Below the pieces are notes generated by a model that saw nothing but the letters and a program-made list of their open reading frames with translations, made no database searches and had not been told where the DNA came from. 64,000 nt of DNA from Aurelia coerulea (lineage: Eukaryota > Cnidaria > Scyphozoa > Semaeostomeae > Ulmaridae), in assembly GCA_039566865.1 (NCBI GenBank), contig CM076944.1, positions 5,416,501-5,480,500 on the forward strand, written 5' to 3'. The position numbers and the translations under genes are program-made. Shown here piece by piece: positions 49,211 through 61,670 of the stretch. How positions within the stretch are numbered: the first letter of the stretch is position 1; each line of letters starts with the position of its first letter.

Positions 49211-49959
49211 ATTGGTGTTCTCAAAACAAATTGATAGTGCATGCAAAAAAGAACAAAGCAATGTTGATAACAACCAAAAAATTCATTGGCCCACTTTTAC
49301 CAGTACGAATGGGGGGAAATCTAGACTTTACAACTTCAGAAAAGGAGTTATCATTGATGATACAGGTAGAATGAGCTGGAAAGTACAGTCTGAAATGGTG
49401 GCAATTAGTAATTACTGGATTGAAATTGCACCCGAGTCATTACCAGCTAGGAGAATGGCTTAAATTTCTGCTTTCTGCAATGTTATCTCATTATTTCTTT
49501 TTGCTAGAAAATGCAGCTTGCTATCATATTGATTTGCATCATTAGTGTCAATACTGCGCTTAAAGCGTGCGAAACTGGAACCCCATAATGCAATCAGCTG
49601 CCATACCATCACTTCTTCATTCGGTGAAATAGATTCAGTGAGAATTGCGTAGGCAGTGCCTCCAGAGACACTATTCCTGACTGATATTCAAATTTCTCAT
49701 TTCCTCACTGCTAAATGATTAGATAACTTTGCGGAAAAAATTTCATAATCGAGCTGCCAGAATTTTCATCAACAGCAGCTTTGATGCATCTTTAGCAAAT
49801 TTAAGGAGCTAAACTGGCCTAAAGTTCTTTATATGGACCGAGACAAGTGAGACAGCTACTATTACGTGCAAAGCATTTTGCATCCAAAGCCTATTCCATT
49901 TTCTTTCAAATGGAAGGAGCAAAATTGTTTCTTGTGAAAACATCGATTGGTATATCACG

Positions 49960-50310
49960 CCAAAAATCTCGCAGACTGTCTTAAAACATCCCGAAAGTCT
50001 CCAAAAATCCCAAGAGTCTCGAAAAATCTTTTCTGAAATTTTCCGAAATCTCAGAAATCTCTCCCAACAAATCATATAAATTCTAAAGAAGTCATCGACA
50101 AGTCTTTGACAAATCCTCAACTTGCAGAATCTTTGGAAATCTTGCAAAAATGTGAAAATCTTTCAAAATCTCGAAAATCTTGAATATTTTGAAAAGATTT
50201 GAAAATCTAAGAAATCTGAAAAAGAAATCTTAAAAAGTCGGAAAATCTCAAAAAATTTTAAAGAAATCTTTGACAAATCTGAGAGATTCTTAAAATCTCA
50301 AGATCTCGTA
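49960..50310. repeat. AAATCT-rich degenerate simple repeat
   Basis: Dozens of (A)AAATCT(C/T) heptamer-like units with substitutions; low-complexity coding frames here are artefacts. Confidence 0.8.
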
Positions 50311-50431
50311 CGCTATTTTGAAGCGACTTGCCCCTCGGAAAAAACATCGTTCTTGCTATGGATGAGAAGTATTCTTTGCGAAGTAAAATCTTCGGAAAAT
50401 TTCTCATACGAAACCTCATCCGAAAAGACTA

Positions 50432-50957
50432 CCGGGTGCGCCAAAATAAACTATGCACGTTTGGCAGGCCACAATAAATCGTACACAGGTCCGATTTTGA
50501 GGGTTTATGACATAATCGATAGCAGAGAGCCTGAATTAGATATTGGGATTTTTTGCAAATTTTTTCATTTTCAGTTTTTAGAGCTAGAAGCGAGTTTTCT
50601 GAAATGTTCGTTTTCGAAAACATTGAAAAGGATTAAAAAATTTCGATCAAATTTTCCAAAGAATCGACAGGAATGGGCAAAGAGAGAACTTATTCGTGGT
50701 GATTTACAATTTAGAAATCGACCAATTGTAATCTGCTGTACGAGAGTTTGTATCAAACCCCCAAAATGTTTTCGAAAACGAATATTTTAAGAAACTCAAT
50801 TATTGCTCTAAAACCTGATGACAGAAAAATTTGCAAAAAGTCCTAGAATCTAATTCAGGCTTTCTGCTAACGATTAAGTCATAAAGCTTCAAAATCGGTC
50901 CAGTGTACGATATATTGTGGCCTGCCAAACGTGCATAGTTTATTTTGGCGCACCCGG
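50432..50957. mobile_element. TA-flanked inverted-repeat element M3, 526 bp
   Basis: TA at 50430-50431 and 50958-50959. TIRs CCGGGTGCGCCAAAATAAAC, then TATGCACGTTTGGCAGGCCA, about 200 bases long with central GTTTTCGAAAACGAA on both sides. A 145-residue frame (50353-50790) runs through the left arm and is not a gene. Shares only the CCGGGTG tip with M1 and M2. Confidence 0.88.
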
Positions 50958-51290
50958 TATTATGCACAGAATTTTTACTTACAGTATTTGAAGTTCCAAG
51001 CAGCAAAATTTCTGTCAATGCTTCTCCAAAGAAAAGAAACAGAAGACGTATTTTTTTATAAGGAACTGCTTATAAGAAACTCAGACTCTCAGATCGCCAA
51101 AAAATTAAGAAACTTCAACATGCTTTTCTTTATTCTCACTTCTTGTTTCCTTTATCATATTACTCGGAAAGTACTTGGGTAATGTCTAAACATTGGAAAG
51201 TCTTCAAAAATACCTAGTTTTGAATTTTCAAGGGGGCACAGATCTGTTGATTTTAAGAAACTGTTCCTATTTTTCTATCGCCTGATAAAT

Positions 51291-51969
51291 ATGACAGGGG
51301 ATAACCTTGTCAAACGAGCTTTCAATGACAGCTGTAATTTACAAAAAAACAACAATGTCAGCTGGGTAAACTCTTGCTGTCTATACCTTGAGACATTTGG
51401 AATCGATTCAAATCCGAATAAGTTGAAACATATGAAACTAAAACGGTTTAAGGCCCTCATCAAACGGGCCCTAAGAAATAGCTTCGAGCGTTATTGGGCG
51501 ATTGGAATTAAGTCAAAATTTGGCCCGTCAAATAAAGGAGGTAACAAACTGAGAACCTATGCAACTTTTAAAGGACATTTTCAGCGTGAAGCTTATACTA
51601 AATTAACCGACAAATCGCTCAGAAGGTGCTTTGCAAAATTCCGATGCAGCGATCATAGTCTGCACATCGAGGCCCATCGAGGTCGGCCGGAGAGATAATT
51701 TGCCAGTCGAGGACAGAACGTGCCTTTGTAATAATACCAGCGTTGAAGATGAACAACATTTCATGACTACCTGCCCAAAATACCACAGTTTACGAAATAA
51801 ACTGTATGAGAAAATTGACGATTCTGTCATAAACTTCAAGCTTCTCACACCCGAACAAAAATTTATTTATATGATGTCATGTGAGAATCTTCAGATAACT
51901 AAATGGGTAGCATGTTTCATAAACAAGTCTATTGAATTACGTTCAGACAACAATGCCAATTGCACTTGA
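51291..51969 (+). pseudogene. Non-LTR retrotransposon ORF2 C-terminus (second element)
   Basis: The first frame (to 51698) reads KLRTYATFKGHFQREAYTKL then RRCFAKFRCSDHSLHIE; a frameshift near 51660-51690 moves it to VGRRDNLPVEDRTCLCNN then VEDEQHFMTTCPKYHSLRNK. The R.LRCSSH.L.IE.GR...R.C..C....EDE.HF...CP.Y pattern, with its Cys/His zinc-binding residues, is the typical C-terminus of metazoan LINE polyproteins. A 3' UTR with AAATTGAAAATCG-type tail runs to about 52145. Confidence 0.85.
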
Positions 51970-52149
51970 GTACTACCCCTTTCCCATTCCTACGCCAACG
52001 ACTGAAGAGAGTTAGCACCATGCACAGTCGAAATGAGATTTATTCATTTTATATTTATATTCAATTTATTGCTGTATTTCTGTTACTACATATTTGGATT
52101 AAGTGTAGCAAGTTATTATCATGAAAATTGAAAATCGAAATTGAAGTAC

Positions 52150-53030
52150 TGGCTCGAATTCTTAGTTTCTTATAAATAAGATATGTGTAGGACTGTCTGA
52201 AACTTTTCATGACTTATATGTACCAACCATCTGGCACTGTCAACCAAATAAATACATCAAGCTTAGCACATAGGCAACCAATTAATTTTTGGTGACTCCA
52301 CATGATTTATATCCTTTCTTGGTTTTACTATGGTTTTACTCAACAGGGGGGTCCAGTCGGTTTGAAGGCCTTACAAAATGACTACCAAATGGCCCTATTT
52401 GTTAACTCCTACTACCAATTGGGGGTATTCCAAGATTCCTGGCCAGTTATAAGATTTCAACTCTGTAGGCTCTTCCGCATGTCAATATGGTCGTTGCAGC
52501 AATAATTATCATTGAATTGTGAAGTTTTCTTGCTTTGTTCAATCAGTTTTTGCAATAGAAAATTATGAAAAACTGCAGAAAATTTTCGCTACCAGATGCT
52601 ACCAAATGGCCCAATTTTAGGTCCACAAACTACCATTGGAGGGTTTCTGTGAAAAGGTGGAGAGGCAGGAAAATGCTTTTACTTGACGCACATGAATATT
52701 TGAAGATCGGCAGATAACCAAACTAGCAGTTTTATTCACAGTTGTTGGAGTATATTACAGATACTTTGTCAGAAACGTGTTATTTATTTTCAAGGTGACA
52801 ATAAAGCCCCCCTGCCATGTTGATAAGGTCAAAGATAAAACCTTGGAGATTGACAACTCATTATAGGGGTCCTGCAGTTTCAGCAGGGCTTTACGAAGAT
52901 CAAACTCTCCGATTTCTTTGTGGACACGACTGTCTTAATTTCTTACCAGCTAGTATACTGCGAGAAGAAACCATTCTTGAGGAAACTGTTTTCATGAAGT
53001 CAAAGTGTAGCCCTCTCTGAAGATAGGAGC
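52150..53030. other. No gene recognised
   Basis: CTACCAAATGGCCC-like motifs recur three times (52379-52630), perhaps a decayed repeat. No protein. Confidence 0.35.
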
Positions 53031-53700
53031 ACAAATACCAAAAGGTGAGAGATTGAAACACTTTTTTGCAAATTGCTCATATCACATATTTTGAAACGAC
53101 AAGACTGGTATCTTGTTCAACAAAATCCACTGTTTGAGAAACATTACGTGAAGTTGAAGGACTATTCTATTCATTCTGAGGCTAGGACCGAAAGGGTGAT
53201 GATATATTCTTTGTAATTTTTAAAAGATCTTAACAAGACTGATATCTTGACGAGAATCAAGATTGAGAAAACTATTACGCTGAATCGAAAGCTAGTTGAA
53301 GCTATAAGTTTTTCATGAGGAACCTTTGAAAGTTAAATTCATTGATATAATGGCAAATTTGTCGTTAAACCCTTACAATTATGTTTTGAACTTAATACCT
53401 AATGGCGCATTTTCCTTGCGATCGGTTAATTAGTATATCTAGAAAAAAAACATATCTGCATCATAATTCTTGGACAGAAAAAAAACAGAAAACTATCAAG
53501 AAGCTTTTAGCTCTACAAAGTGGAAATTTTCATTGGAACCAAGAAACATATAGTTCTTTATGCTCAAGACCTGTTGTTGGACCACAAATCTTTCAAGGTG
53601 AAGGGTGACATATTTTTTTATAATTATTTAAGCATCTTAACATGACTTATATCTGGAGATAAGAGTTCACGATAAGAGACAAACTAATTGAAAACTAAGC
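53030..53700. repeat. Degenerate direct repeats
   Basis: (G)GGTGA..ATATTTTTT followed by AAGATCTTAACA(A/T)GACT(G/T)ATATC appears at 53195-53250 and 53600-53660; a fainter third copy is near 53043-53120. Confidence 0.4.
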
Positions 53701-55029
53701 TCCATCATAGAAAATGCGAATTCGTTCTGCGATTTGTTAAGATTGTGGTTTTGCACGTGGTTTTTTAAGTACTGAAGCAGATGATCGTTCGAATTAAAAT
53801 CAATGGTGGTTGGCTTGCATTAGCTCTGTTCTCGACTTTTTGGCCTGGCTGTCATGAAAACCAAAACAGGTTGCAAATTGTCTGCATTCGATTTGCGAAG
53901 ACGATTTGAAGACAATCCTAGAAAAGCTTCACACGTGAAACAACACTATATATAGCAGCATTTAGTTACAGTATAACATAGGAATATCATCTGGTGTTTT
54001 CAGTGATTTGCTTACTGAATGAAGAGCAAATTCTGATGGATGAAGAAAGTTGCAGCTGCCTGTCTGAAGTGTCTGTCAATGACCTAAATAAAGAGGAGAC
54101 ACAAGCCTAGATAAAGGTAAACAATGCAACAATTATAATTGCGTATGGAAGGAGTTTATCGTCGAAGCATTGTCGCCAAAAGTAGCTGGTTTGTTGCTCT
54201 TCTTCGAAGCACATTATTAAGATATGTTGTGGTGTTTGTTTGTTATTTTTTGCCTTTATTTCGTTGAGTGTTTGAAGGGAGTGTTGTGTTTTGGCAACTA
54301 AATATTGACATAGATAGATACCTAACTTGCTTTCTATGTTCAAGACTGTCTTCTATTCTACTGACTAAAACATACAAAATCAGGTTATTGAATGAATTTC
54401 TACAAATTTTCAGAAGGTGAAAGTTTTTTTTACTCATCTGATTTTTAAGGAGATGTAATGATGTATTGATCTAACGTAAACAGTAAGCAAGCAAGCAAGT
54501 AAACTTAACTTTGAAACATCATATGTTCATATACATAGCTGGATCTAGACTTATAACCTGATTCGTTGTTTTCGCTCCAAACTATATGTTGAATTTTGAA
54601 TTGAAGTTTCGCTTCAACTGGTAGTGTGTGGTTGTTGCAGTGGTCATGAAGCGACGCAATGAGTTCTAATCGTAAGTCTATGAAACATCTTAGAGGGAGG
54701 TTCGCTTCAAATAAAATTTGAACGAGATAAATATTCCAAGAAAGGGGTTGTGATCATGGAATACCCTTTTCGTTATTGTTTGTTCTTCGAAAGGTTTTAG
54801 ATCAAGTGGTCTTTGCATCGTATGTTCCAAAATTGGTCAGATTTCTGCAAAATTTCTCAACATAATTAACTTTGAAAGATCGTAAATATGCTATAAATCG
54901 CCTACATAAAGAACTTAACATTAGTTAAAATTCATGATCTTTACCACATAAAAATCCTAAAAATATTGCATCAAGTCATGATCAAGTGCACTTTAGCAAA
55001 TATAGATAAGTATTTCAAAATTACTTCAA

Positions 55030-55490
55030 AACCAACGAGAACTCTCATAAATACGAAACAAGACAAAAATCAGAGTATGAAATAGTTAAATCTATAAGAA
55101 GTGACGTGACTACAAAGTACACAAAACATTGGTGTTCGCTTGTGGAATAACCTTCCTCTTTCCTTAAAGTCGATCTCAAAACAAAAACATTTCGGTAAAA
55201 AAACTTAAAGATAACATTATCTCCACATACTAAAATCAAGTATAAAAAATTTACAGGATTAAGACTTACAAACCAATAACACTACTAACAAAAATATATC
55301 TTTATACTGTTGAATTCCTAGCATTGCACTATGAAGTCATTTTTTCTTTTTTCATATATCCTATTGAATTTTAAGTTACGACACAGGCTAGATAAGTTCC
55401 GCTTCTCTTGGGTCGTGTAGAATACATATATTTTTATGCATTAGGCTGTTGTATTCTGCACATTAAATTTAATTGAATTGAATTGAATAT
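55030..55490 (+). pseudogene. Non-LTR retrotransposon 3' end (third element)
   Basis: Frame segments TKYTKHWCSLVE and GVRLWNNLPLSLKSIS with FRKNLKI-like residues (55110-55230) are the GvrLWNnLP.slK....Fkk.LK C-terminal signature. It is followed by a 3' UTR and an AATTGAATTGAATTGAAT tail at 55469-55487. Confidence 0.7.
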
Positions 55491-55909
55491 AAAAATATCG
55501 CTCGATCCAGACTCCTTTGTAGAAGTTCTACTTTAGTACATTAAAATACTAAGCTCATTCAAAGAAACTAAGTTTCCACTTTCCGAAAGGTCACTGGGAC
55601 TAGCCTCATATTTATCAGTTCCGCCGAGCGATATATTCTCGACAAGATCGTTGTTCAAATTGAGAATGTTGTGATGCAGATGTTTACATCTGTATATTTA
55701 CACGTTTCATGATTTGATTATATTTTTATTGATTAATCCCATTAAATTGGAGTCAAGCTGACTTGTCGGCTTGCCACTGCTTCCAAATATGTGCTAATAA
55801 TAAAAACACGTGGATTGACGCCTTTCCTGCTGTGTGGGGACTGGTTCTGAATGCTGGAAAGGTGTGTTGCTAGAGCAAGACGATTTAACAGTTTGAAGTC
55901 AACCTTTGA

Positions 55910-56044
55910 CCAGCCTGGTTCCCTGCGTCAACTTGACCGCGTTCGCGTGGGAGTCCTGGGTGCGAGGGAAGCAATTTGTTATTTTAAACCGCTTCCGTAG
56001 ATCCCAGTCCCTCTGGTCTAAAATGACTTCAGGGAACCAGACTG
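55910..56044. mobile_element. hAT-like MITE, 135 bp
   Basis: CCAGCCTGGTTCCCTG at the left and CAGGGAACCAGACTG at the right, flanked by ACCTTTGA (55902-55909) and ACCTTTCA (56045-56052), an 8-base duplication with one mismatch. Confidence 0.65.
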
Positions 56045-56052
56045 ACCTTTCA

Positions 56053-57630
56053 CGAGGAGTCTCTGCAAAGATACATAAGTCAATGTAGTTCTCCTTTGCG
56101 GGGCCCTTTACAGCTCTGCAGATAGGTCTCAAATGTAAGCGATTTCTCAGCTTTGCAATTTATATTAACCTAGAATTTTGTGAGATAACGACTTGATTTT
56201 GTGCTGTGAACTGAACATGTATCGAGCTAACATTTTGAAGTTATCGTAAACATTTTTCAAAATTTTCCTTGCTCTGGAAAATTTTGATTTCAATTTACGA
56301 AGAAGTATATAAAAACTTTTGTTGTTAATCTGGTATTGAGCAGTGAGAGATTCCCTTTCAGCAGGAATTCAGATGTCCGTCATAGCATTTTCCAATTCCT
56401 TCTCCAGAAAGTATAGTATTGGAAAAATAAAAATAGCTACATTGGTAGGAATTGGCAAGCTCTGCATTTTGAGGAACTGTGTTTTTATCGTGATGTTGTG
56501 TAGTTGTTGTAGTTAGAGACCATTCTGCACTGAACATTAAGTTGATTGACACTGGGACAATTAAGGATAGTTAGAGTTTTAGCACGAGAGTTATTGGACG
56601 ATAGCTTTGGACGAGACATAAGATCTGCTTTGATTTTGGTCATGGTAGATTCGATGGTAGGACAAGATTTGTCGAGCCCTTGAGATACATTTTTGATAGT
56701 TTGTCTTATGGACTGACAAAACGATGTGTTCTTACTAAATTTGCCAAAAAATAGACAGCGAAATTCTATGCAAAGTTCTAAAGCGAATGAAACTGGTGCT
56801 CATGGCGCTGGCCTATAAATCATAGATAGATATCCTGGAATTATGGAGATTTGTCTGTTTGAAATGTGAAATCATTCTCAGATGCAGAGAGACTCAACCT
56901 AGCTTCGGCTAAACCTGTCACAAGCCCTCCATGACATCTCCCATGCAGATGTCAAGCCTTAGGCCTAAATCTGACATAATTCGATGTCAACTGGAGGAAG
57001 AGAGAATAAATCATATGGTTTGATTTTTGCATAGACATGACCAACACAGGTATCACAGCGACATTGGTCGAAAAATGCTGCGAAAATGTGTAAATCTACA
57101 AATGATGAAGATGTCCTTCGCTGCTCAAATGAATGGGACCCAAAAATGAATTCGAAAAGGCTTCGGTTTACGCTCAATTTAGGACACAGCTATTAACGCT
57201 ACCGTGTGAGTAAAAAAAAGTTAACACGTTTTGCGGGCTGCTGAATAAAAGGTATGTGACCGACATTCAAAACTAAGTGGCAATTTCTCAGTCAATGACC
57301 AACTTCGATTTTTATCGCTGTTGCTTGCCTCGTATTTGATCCAGGAGCAAGGCATGCTCTTTCAACTTAGGTTCTGTATGACCTTCAGACCAAATAATTT
57401 CATACAACTCTCTCAAGTTTTGGTCAATGAAAGATCATTTTAAGACTTTAATATAACAATGTACATTCCTAGATCTTTAGAAATTAATAAGAGTAAGGGT
57501 TAGGTGTCCAATAATTTGGATTTTATCACTGGGTATCCAGTCCACAATTTAAGCTTTGTGGTCATCCATTGGGCCACCTCTAAAGAACAAGAATCGATGG
57601 ATACCTTACTATTTTATTGAGATCCTACCA
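56053..57630. other. No gene recognised
   Basis: No repeat or open frame of note. Confidence 0.4.
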
Positions 57631-57631
57631 A

Positions 57632-57829
57632 TGGGTGCTGTGGTGCAGTGGTGTAATCCTCTGACTTTGAAGCCAGAACAGTCAGGCGGAGTCCCCCGGG
57701 TTCGATACCCGGTGGGACCCCAACACTTGAGCGCCATGACAAGGTGGTCGCACGAGTTGCGGACTCGATTAGGTCTGCTCTATATCTGTGATCCCAGCGC
57801 TTGGCGCTGCCAAAAACGCAACTTCACCT
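57632..57829 (+). mobile_element. tRNA-derived SINE, copy 2
   Basis: A box TGGTGCAGTGGTGTAATCC; B box GGGTTCGATACCC; long variable-arm-like insert GTCAGGCGGAGTCCC suggests a class II (serine/leucine-type) tRNA ancestor. Body GACTCGATTAGGTCTGCTC and GATCCCAGCGCTTGGCGC as in the other copies. The poly-hexamer tail is reduced to CTTCACC. Confidence 0.85.
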
Positions 57830-58698
57830 ATTTCGGTAAAATCAAAATGATAACACCCAATGGCAGATACTGCCCAACCTCATTCTCATGGATCAATCTA
57901 TAATTTTAGCCTCGTCTGAGCTCTGGTTCTCAATTAAAACACATGAAACCCGAAGCCCAGGGCACAGGACCAACACACCGGTATCGGGTGAGTCAAAAAA
58001 TGTAACAACTTTGATGGGCAGTGGAATAAGACTTACGTGGTGGATGTTCAAAAATAGAATGCTAATCTATCAGTCAAAGACTAACTTAGATGTGGAAATT
58101 TTGTTTCGTGAAATCCCTCATCTTTTAGAAACAAGAATAAGGAAAGTTTTGGTAAGGGGTTTCTGCGGAAAAGGGGTTCTTCTCACGGAACTGAAGGTGT
58201 TCCATACTGTTTCAAAGATGGAATTTAGATTTCAAGGGCAAGCAAATCATGGACCAGAATCGAAAGTGGAATTCTCGTTCCCATACAAACCCCTTACCAG
58301 CTTTCTAATTTACATCTTCACAGAGAAAAGAGTATTATTATATGGCGCTCGAAAATACGCCTCCTCGGACCGGCAACGCAGCAATTCGATTGGTTCTTGA
58401 TCGGTCCGTAAAAGCCGTATTTTTCGTTCGAAGCCGTATTGGACCGGGCGTTGCCTTAAAATCAACAACTAGGGAGGAGCTTCTTGTGTAGGCTTAGGCC
58501 GTAAGAAGTGTCAGCCAAAGTTTAGCTTATTCATCGAAGATTTCTTTTCTGTAAACTTTGAAGACGAACTTGCAATTATACACGAAGAAAATGCCAATGT
58601 AGTTAACGTCGCAACGAGCAACTACAGAGTGATGCACAGGATCAAAGACACAACAGAAAAGTACGATACTATAAACAACGTTCTCAAAAGGTTCTGCC

Positions 58699-58859
58699 AT
58701 ATAATAAAGCCTTTATTAAACGATTACTCGATCCATGCTGGAAAATATTTGGACCTTAGTTCATTGTACGGACCTCACTGCGTTCGGTCCGTACGTCAAA
58801 CTGCGGTCCAAATATTTTCCAGCATGGACCTCGTAATCGTTTAATAACCGCATAATATA
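58699..58859. mobile_element. Inverted-repeat MITE, about 160 bp
   Basis: TTATTAAACGATTAC, CCATGCTGGAAAATATTTGG and GTACGGACC on the left; the inverse (GGTCCGTAC, CCAAATATTTTCCAGCATGG, GTAATCGTTTAATAA) on the right. Ends are ATATAATA-rich. No target duplication resolved. Confidence 0.8.
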
Positions 58860-58996
58860 GCCTGTGTGGAGGGTCTGGAACACAGGCTAGAGTAATAAAG
58901 AGCGACAATGAGTTACATCAAGTGAGGGAAGAAGAGGACCATACATTTACTAAATGACTATGATGTTAATGTTGAGAATCAATGATGTTGAATATC

Positions 58997-59190
58997 ACCT
59001 GGGGGGTGGGGGGGGGGTAGTTCATTGTATAGTTATACTGGGCGTGCCGCTCATATGGATGGGCTCTTTCATGTTATATTCCAAAATTCTCTTCACACGG
59101 GTCGGTCATTTTTCTTAAGTCTTATAAATGGGTTGGTAACTTTTGCATCTCATACAATTGGGTCCCCAATGATTAATTGGATAAACAAGT
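58997..59190. repeat. G-tract-headed degenerate repeat
   Basis: CCTGGGGGGTGGGGGGGGGT followed by units with GGGTCGGTCATTTTT and GGGTTGGTAACTTTT. Same architecture as the element at 11183-11500. Confidence 0.4.
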
Positions 59191-59344
59191 AACAATCTTT
59201 TTGCATTTTGCTTGCGAAATGATAAATTCAAGAAAACACGTTTTTTGTAGCAGCAACAACAGCGATAGAGTCTGACCAACCAAATCAGCAGAAATTTAAA
59301 TAGATCTTTTCATGTCCACCAAATTCATACACTTGGATCAGCCT

Positions 59345-59490
59345 CACTTCTACACAAGGACCCTCAACTTACGCTCATCCCATTGAAGTGGATTGATGTT
59401 GTTGTTGTCGCTCCAGTGAGGCTAGTTATAGCGTCCATCAGTCCATCAATAGCAATAACTACGAACGTGTAATCAGTCTACACTTTTGGA
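59345..59490. repeat. Dispersed repeat, uninterrupted copy
   Basis: GGACCCTCAACTTACGCTCA, GTTGTTGTTGTCGCTCCAGT and GTCCATCAATAGCAATAACT are contiguous here, whereas the 24.4-kb copy has about 430 extra bases between them. Confidence 0.65.
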
Positions 59491-59541
59491 TAGGAAATAT
59501 GCTGATATTCATGCTAATGGGTTCAAACTTCATGAGAATCT

Positions 59542-59605
59542 TAGCCTGATCACCAGACCCTACCAAGGAAAGGTTTACCTTAGTAGGGTCTGGTTATCAG
59601 GCTAG
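59542..59605. mobile_element. 64-bp hAT-like nano-MITE
   Basis: TAGCCTGATCACCAGACCCT at the left, AGGGTCTGGTTATCAGGCTA at the right; perfect 8-base duplication GAGAATCT (59534-59541, 59606-59613). Arms pair over about 27 bases with two mismatches. Confidence 0.82.
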
Positions 59606-59613
59606 GAGAATCT

Positions 59614-61340
59614 ATGCTTTGACTTGAAGTATACGATTTTTGAAACAGTGGAAACCTTCTTTGACAAACCTTTGATTATCCAGTAATTGAAATATACCGA
59701 ACTGATAGCAGAACAATTTGGTGGTCTCATTTTATCATTTCTGGCGAAATCCTAGACTGGTACTAACACAGAAGATAATCAAGCTTTGAAAATGTGCAAC
59801 CACAACCTATTTCAAAACATAACCATGCTTTATGCCAGATCAAAATGACAGTATAAATAACAGGTCTAGCAGACAATTGGACCAAAATGCAAGACTGGTG
59901 AATTAATTTGAACCAATGAAAGTGGCAACGATTAACGGAGAATGAGGTAACTGATAACTTATCACTAGAGCATTAAAGCAAATAATAGATTTACGCGAAC
60001 ATCTTAAAATCTTTGCTGTGCAAACATCTTTGCAAAAATCTTTGCTCTGCCAAACTTCTAATTACCAGTCGTCATCTTTGGTGCGACTTCAATTCCACAG
60101 CAAAGTTATCGAAAGCTTTTTGCAACATCATCAATGAGATAATTTTGACAGAAGGATTTGGACAAATTTAAATTTGTGTCCTGAAGTTTTTCTTACACAG
60201 AGCTTTAGGGGTCATGCGAAGGTTTTGCTACCGAAATATTTTGGTTGACGTACAGCAGTTAGATCGATACATTTTGATCAATACCCCCACAGAGTAATGA
60301 CTGCAGAGTCAAGTGGGTTCAGCAACTGCATACTTTCTAGATGAGATCTTATATTTGCTCTCTAAAATTTAAGAAAATTGGAAAATCAACACTGGTGTTC
60401 CTTCTCGAATGTCGTGCACATTTTTTGAAAATTTCCACTTTTTCTGTCCAAAATATCTGAGCCAAGGGTTTCTGCCGAAACTTTGACGCCTTTCTTTAGC
60501 CTATTTGTAGCTGCAAGTCGATATAGCTATTGTCGATTCCACTGCAGCAACAAACCTTCAGACCCAGATGCAAATCAACGGTAGAGGAAATGCCCTCAAA
60601 GGGAAAGAGAAAAGGAGAAATATATAGAACTAGTAGTTTCACATAAAAATATCGAGCGAAGTTCCGTTACGCAAAGAGATCGTTACATTTCGGGAATTTG
60701 AAAAAGAGCTGTTTCCGTTTGGTGTTGGTGACAGTATCAAGCTTTGTGTAAATGTGTTAGAAATAAGCAATTACATACGAATGGTGATGATATAAGAGAC
60801 GTAAAGCGGTAGCACAACTTAACACAAAGCAGGAAACATAGGCGAGAGGGCCTTTCGGTCATCGTATCGCATTTTAGGCCCATCACAAGAGGATTTGCTT
60901 CCCGCTATTTGCATTGAGCGCATTCTTGAAAATTGCTGTGAGCTCACGTACCTACTGCTGGGTAGAATTGAAATTTATTGTAAACAAAGAGTTGAACAGT
61001 GAGGAGCAAAGAATTTGAGAAGAAGCTACTTTGCAAAGCGTCTGAAAAACCACTGGTGATCAAAGGTTATCAACTGCACTGGTAAATCTTAAACTGACTT
61101 TATCTCTTTTAGAATTGCATTCAGATTAAACTTGCATTTCTTATAGAAAGTCTAACTGTTGACTTCTTTCGTTTCAGCATTTACCTAACGTTTAGTAGCT
61201 CTTAAGCGTCATTCACAACGAAACATCAGCAATGCAAAAATGTCAGTTCTATAAAGTGCTATGGGTCGTTGTTTTCTAATTCATTTCATTCAACTGAAAA
61301 TAACTCTATTCTTTTATCCTCTCTCTAGGACTAGATAAAT
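59614..61340. other. No gene recognised
   Basis: Unremarkable AT-rich sequence on both strands. Confidence 0.4.
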
Positions 61341-61670
61341 TCAGTTCAGTTTCTTTCTGTCCTTATTTGCAAATTTGTACACATAGGCCAAATTCGAGAA
61401 GATTGAGGAGCCGAGTCAAGGATTTTGTCAAATTCAATCTTTTCAACTTTAACGTAATGCATACTGAACTAGGCTAACGATTTATGGATCTTTTCTGTCA
61501 GTCCTTCTTTGCAAATTTGTAAGTTCTTTACACACATAGGCCAGCCGAGTCAAGGATTTTGTCAAATTCAATCTTTTCAACTTTAACGTAATGCATACTG
61601 AACTAGGCTAACGATTCACCTTTTATGAAACGTATGGATCTTTTCTGTCAGTCCTTCTTTGCAAATTTGT
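61340..61670. repeat. Tandem duplication, units of about 135-150 bases
   Basis: GAGTCAAGGATTTTGTCAAA to GAACTAGGCTAACGATT is present twice almost identically (61413-61480 and 61547-61614); TTTCTGTCAGTCCTTCTTTG with CAAATTTGT is present two to three times. About 2.5 units, little diverged. Confidence 0.85.

Larger units (their letters stand above)
48430..49460 (+). pseudogene. Non-LTR reverse transcriptase, decayed, with two nested MITEs
   Basis: Across shifting frames: VPSTWKIRKVNCQPLT (VPxxWK region), DFRKAFDSINHA (motif A), GVPQGSCFGPRLFSIYVNDL (motif B), then YADNTAAFVVDD, where the catalytic YADD reads YADN. EAVQKLNEVLSQVNN continues as WCSQNKLIVHAKK once the element at 49059-49210 is set aside. 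Jockey/CR1-like. Several stops and frameshifts make it dead. A 39-base hAT element (48641-48679) also interrupts it. Confidence 0.85.

Noticed and set aside
50353..50790. 145-residue plus-strand open frame
   Set aside because: It reads through the left arm of the inverted-repeat element M3; the residues are translated TIR.
57632..57720. Functional tRNA gene
   Set aside because: A and B boxes are present but the anticodon stem and acceptor do not pair properly and the body continues as a SINE found in two other places.
57556..57903. 115-residue open frame over the SINE
   Set aside because: It translates the tRNA-like head and body of SINE copy 2.
57888..58400. 170-residue plus-strand open frame, the longest in the window
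   Set aside because: No recognisable domain, and it starts by reading past a GGTATCGGGTG tip resembling the TA-type transposons. I consider it a relic or chance rather than a gene.
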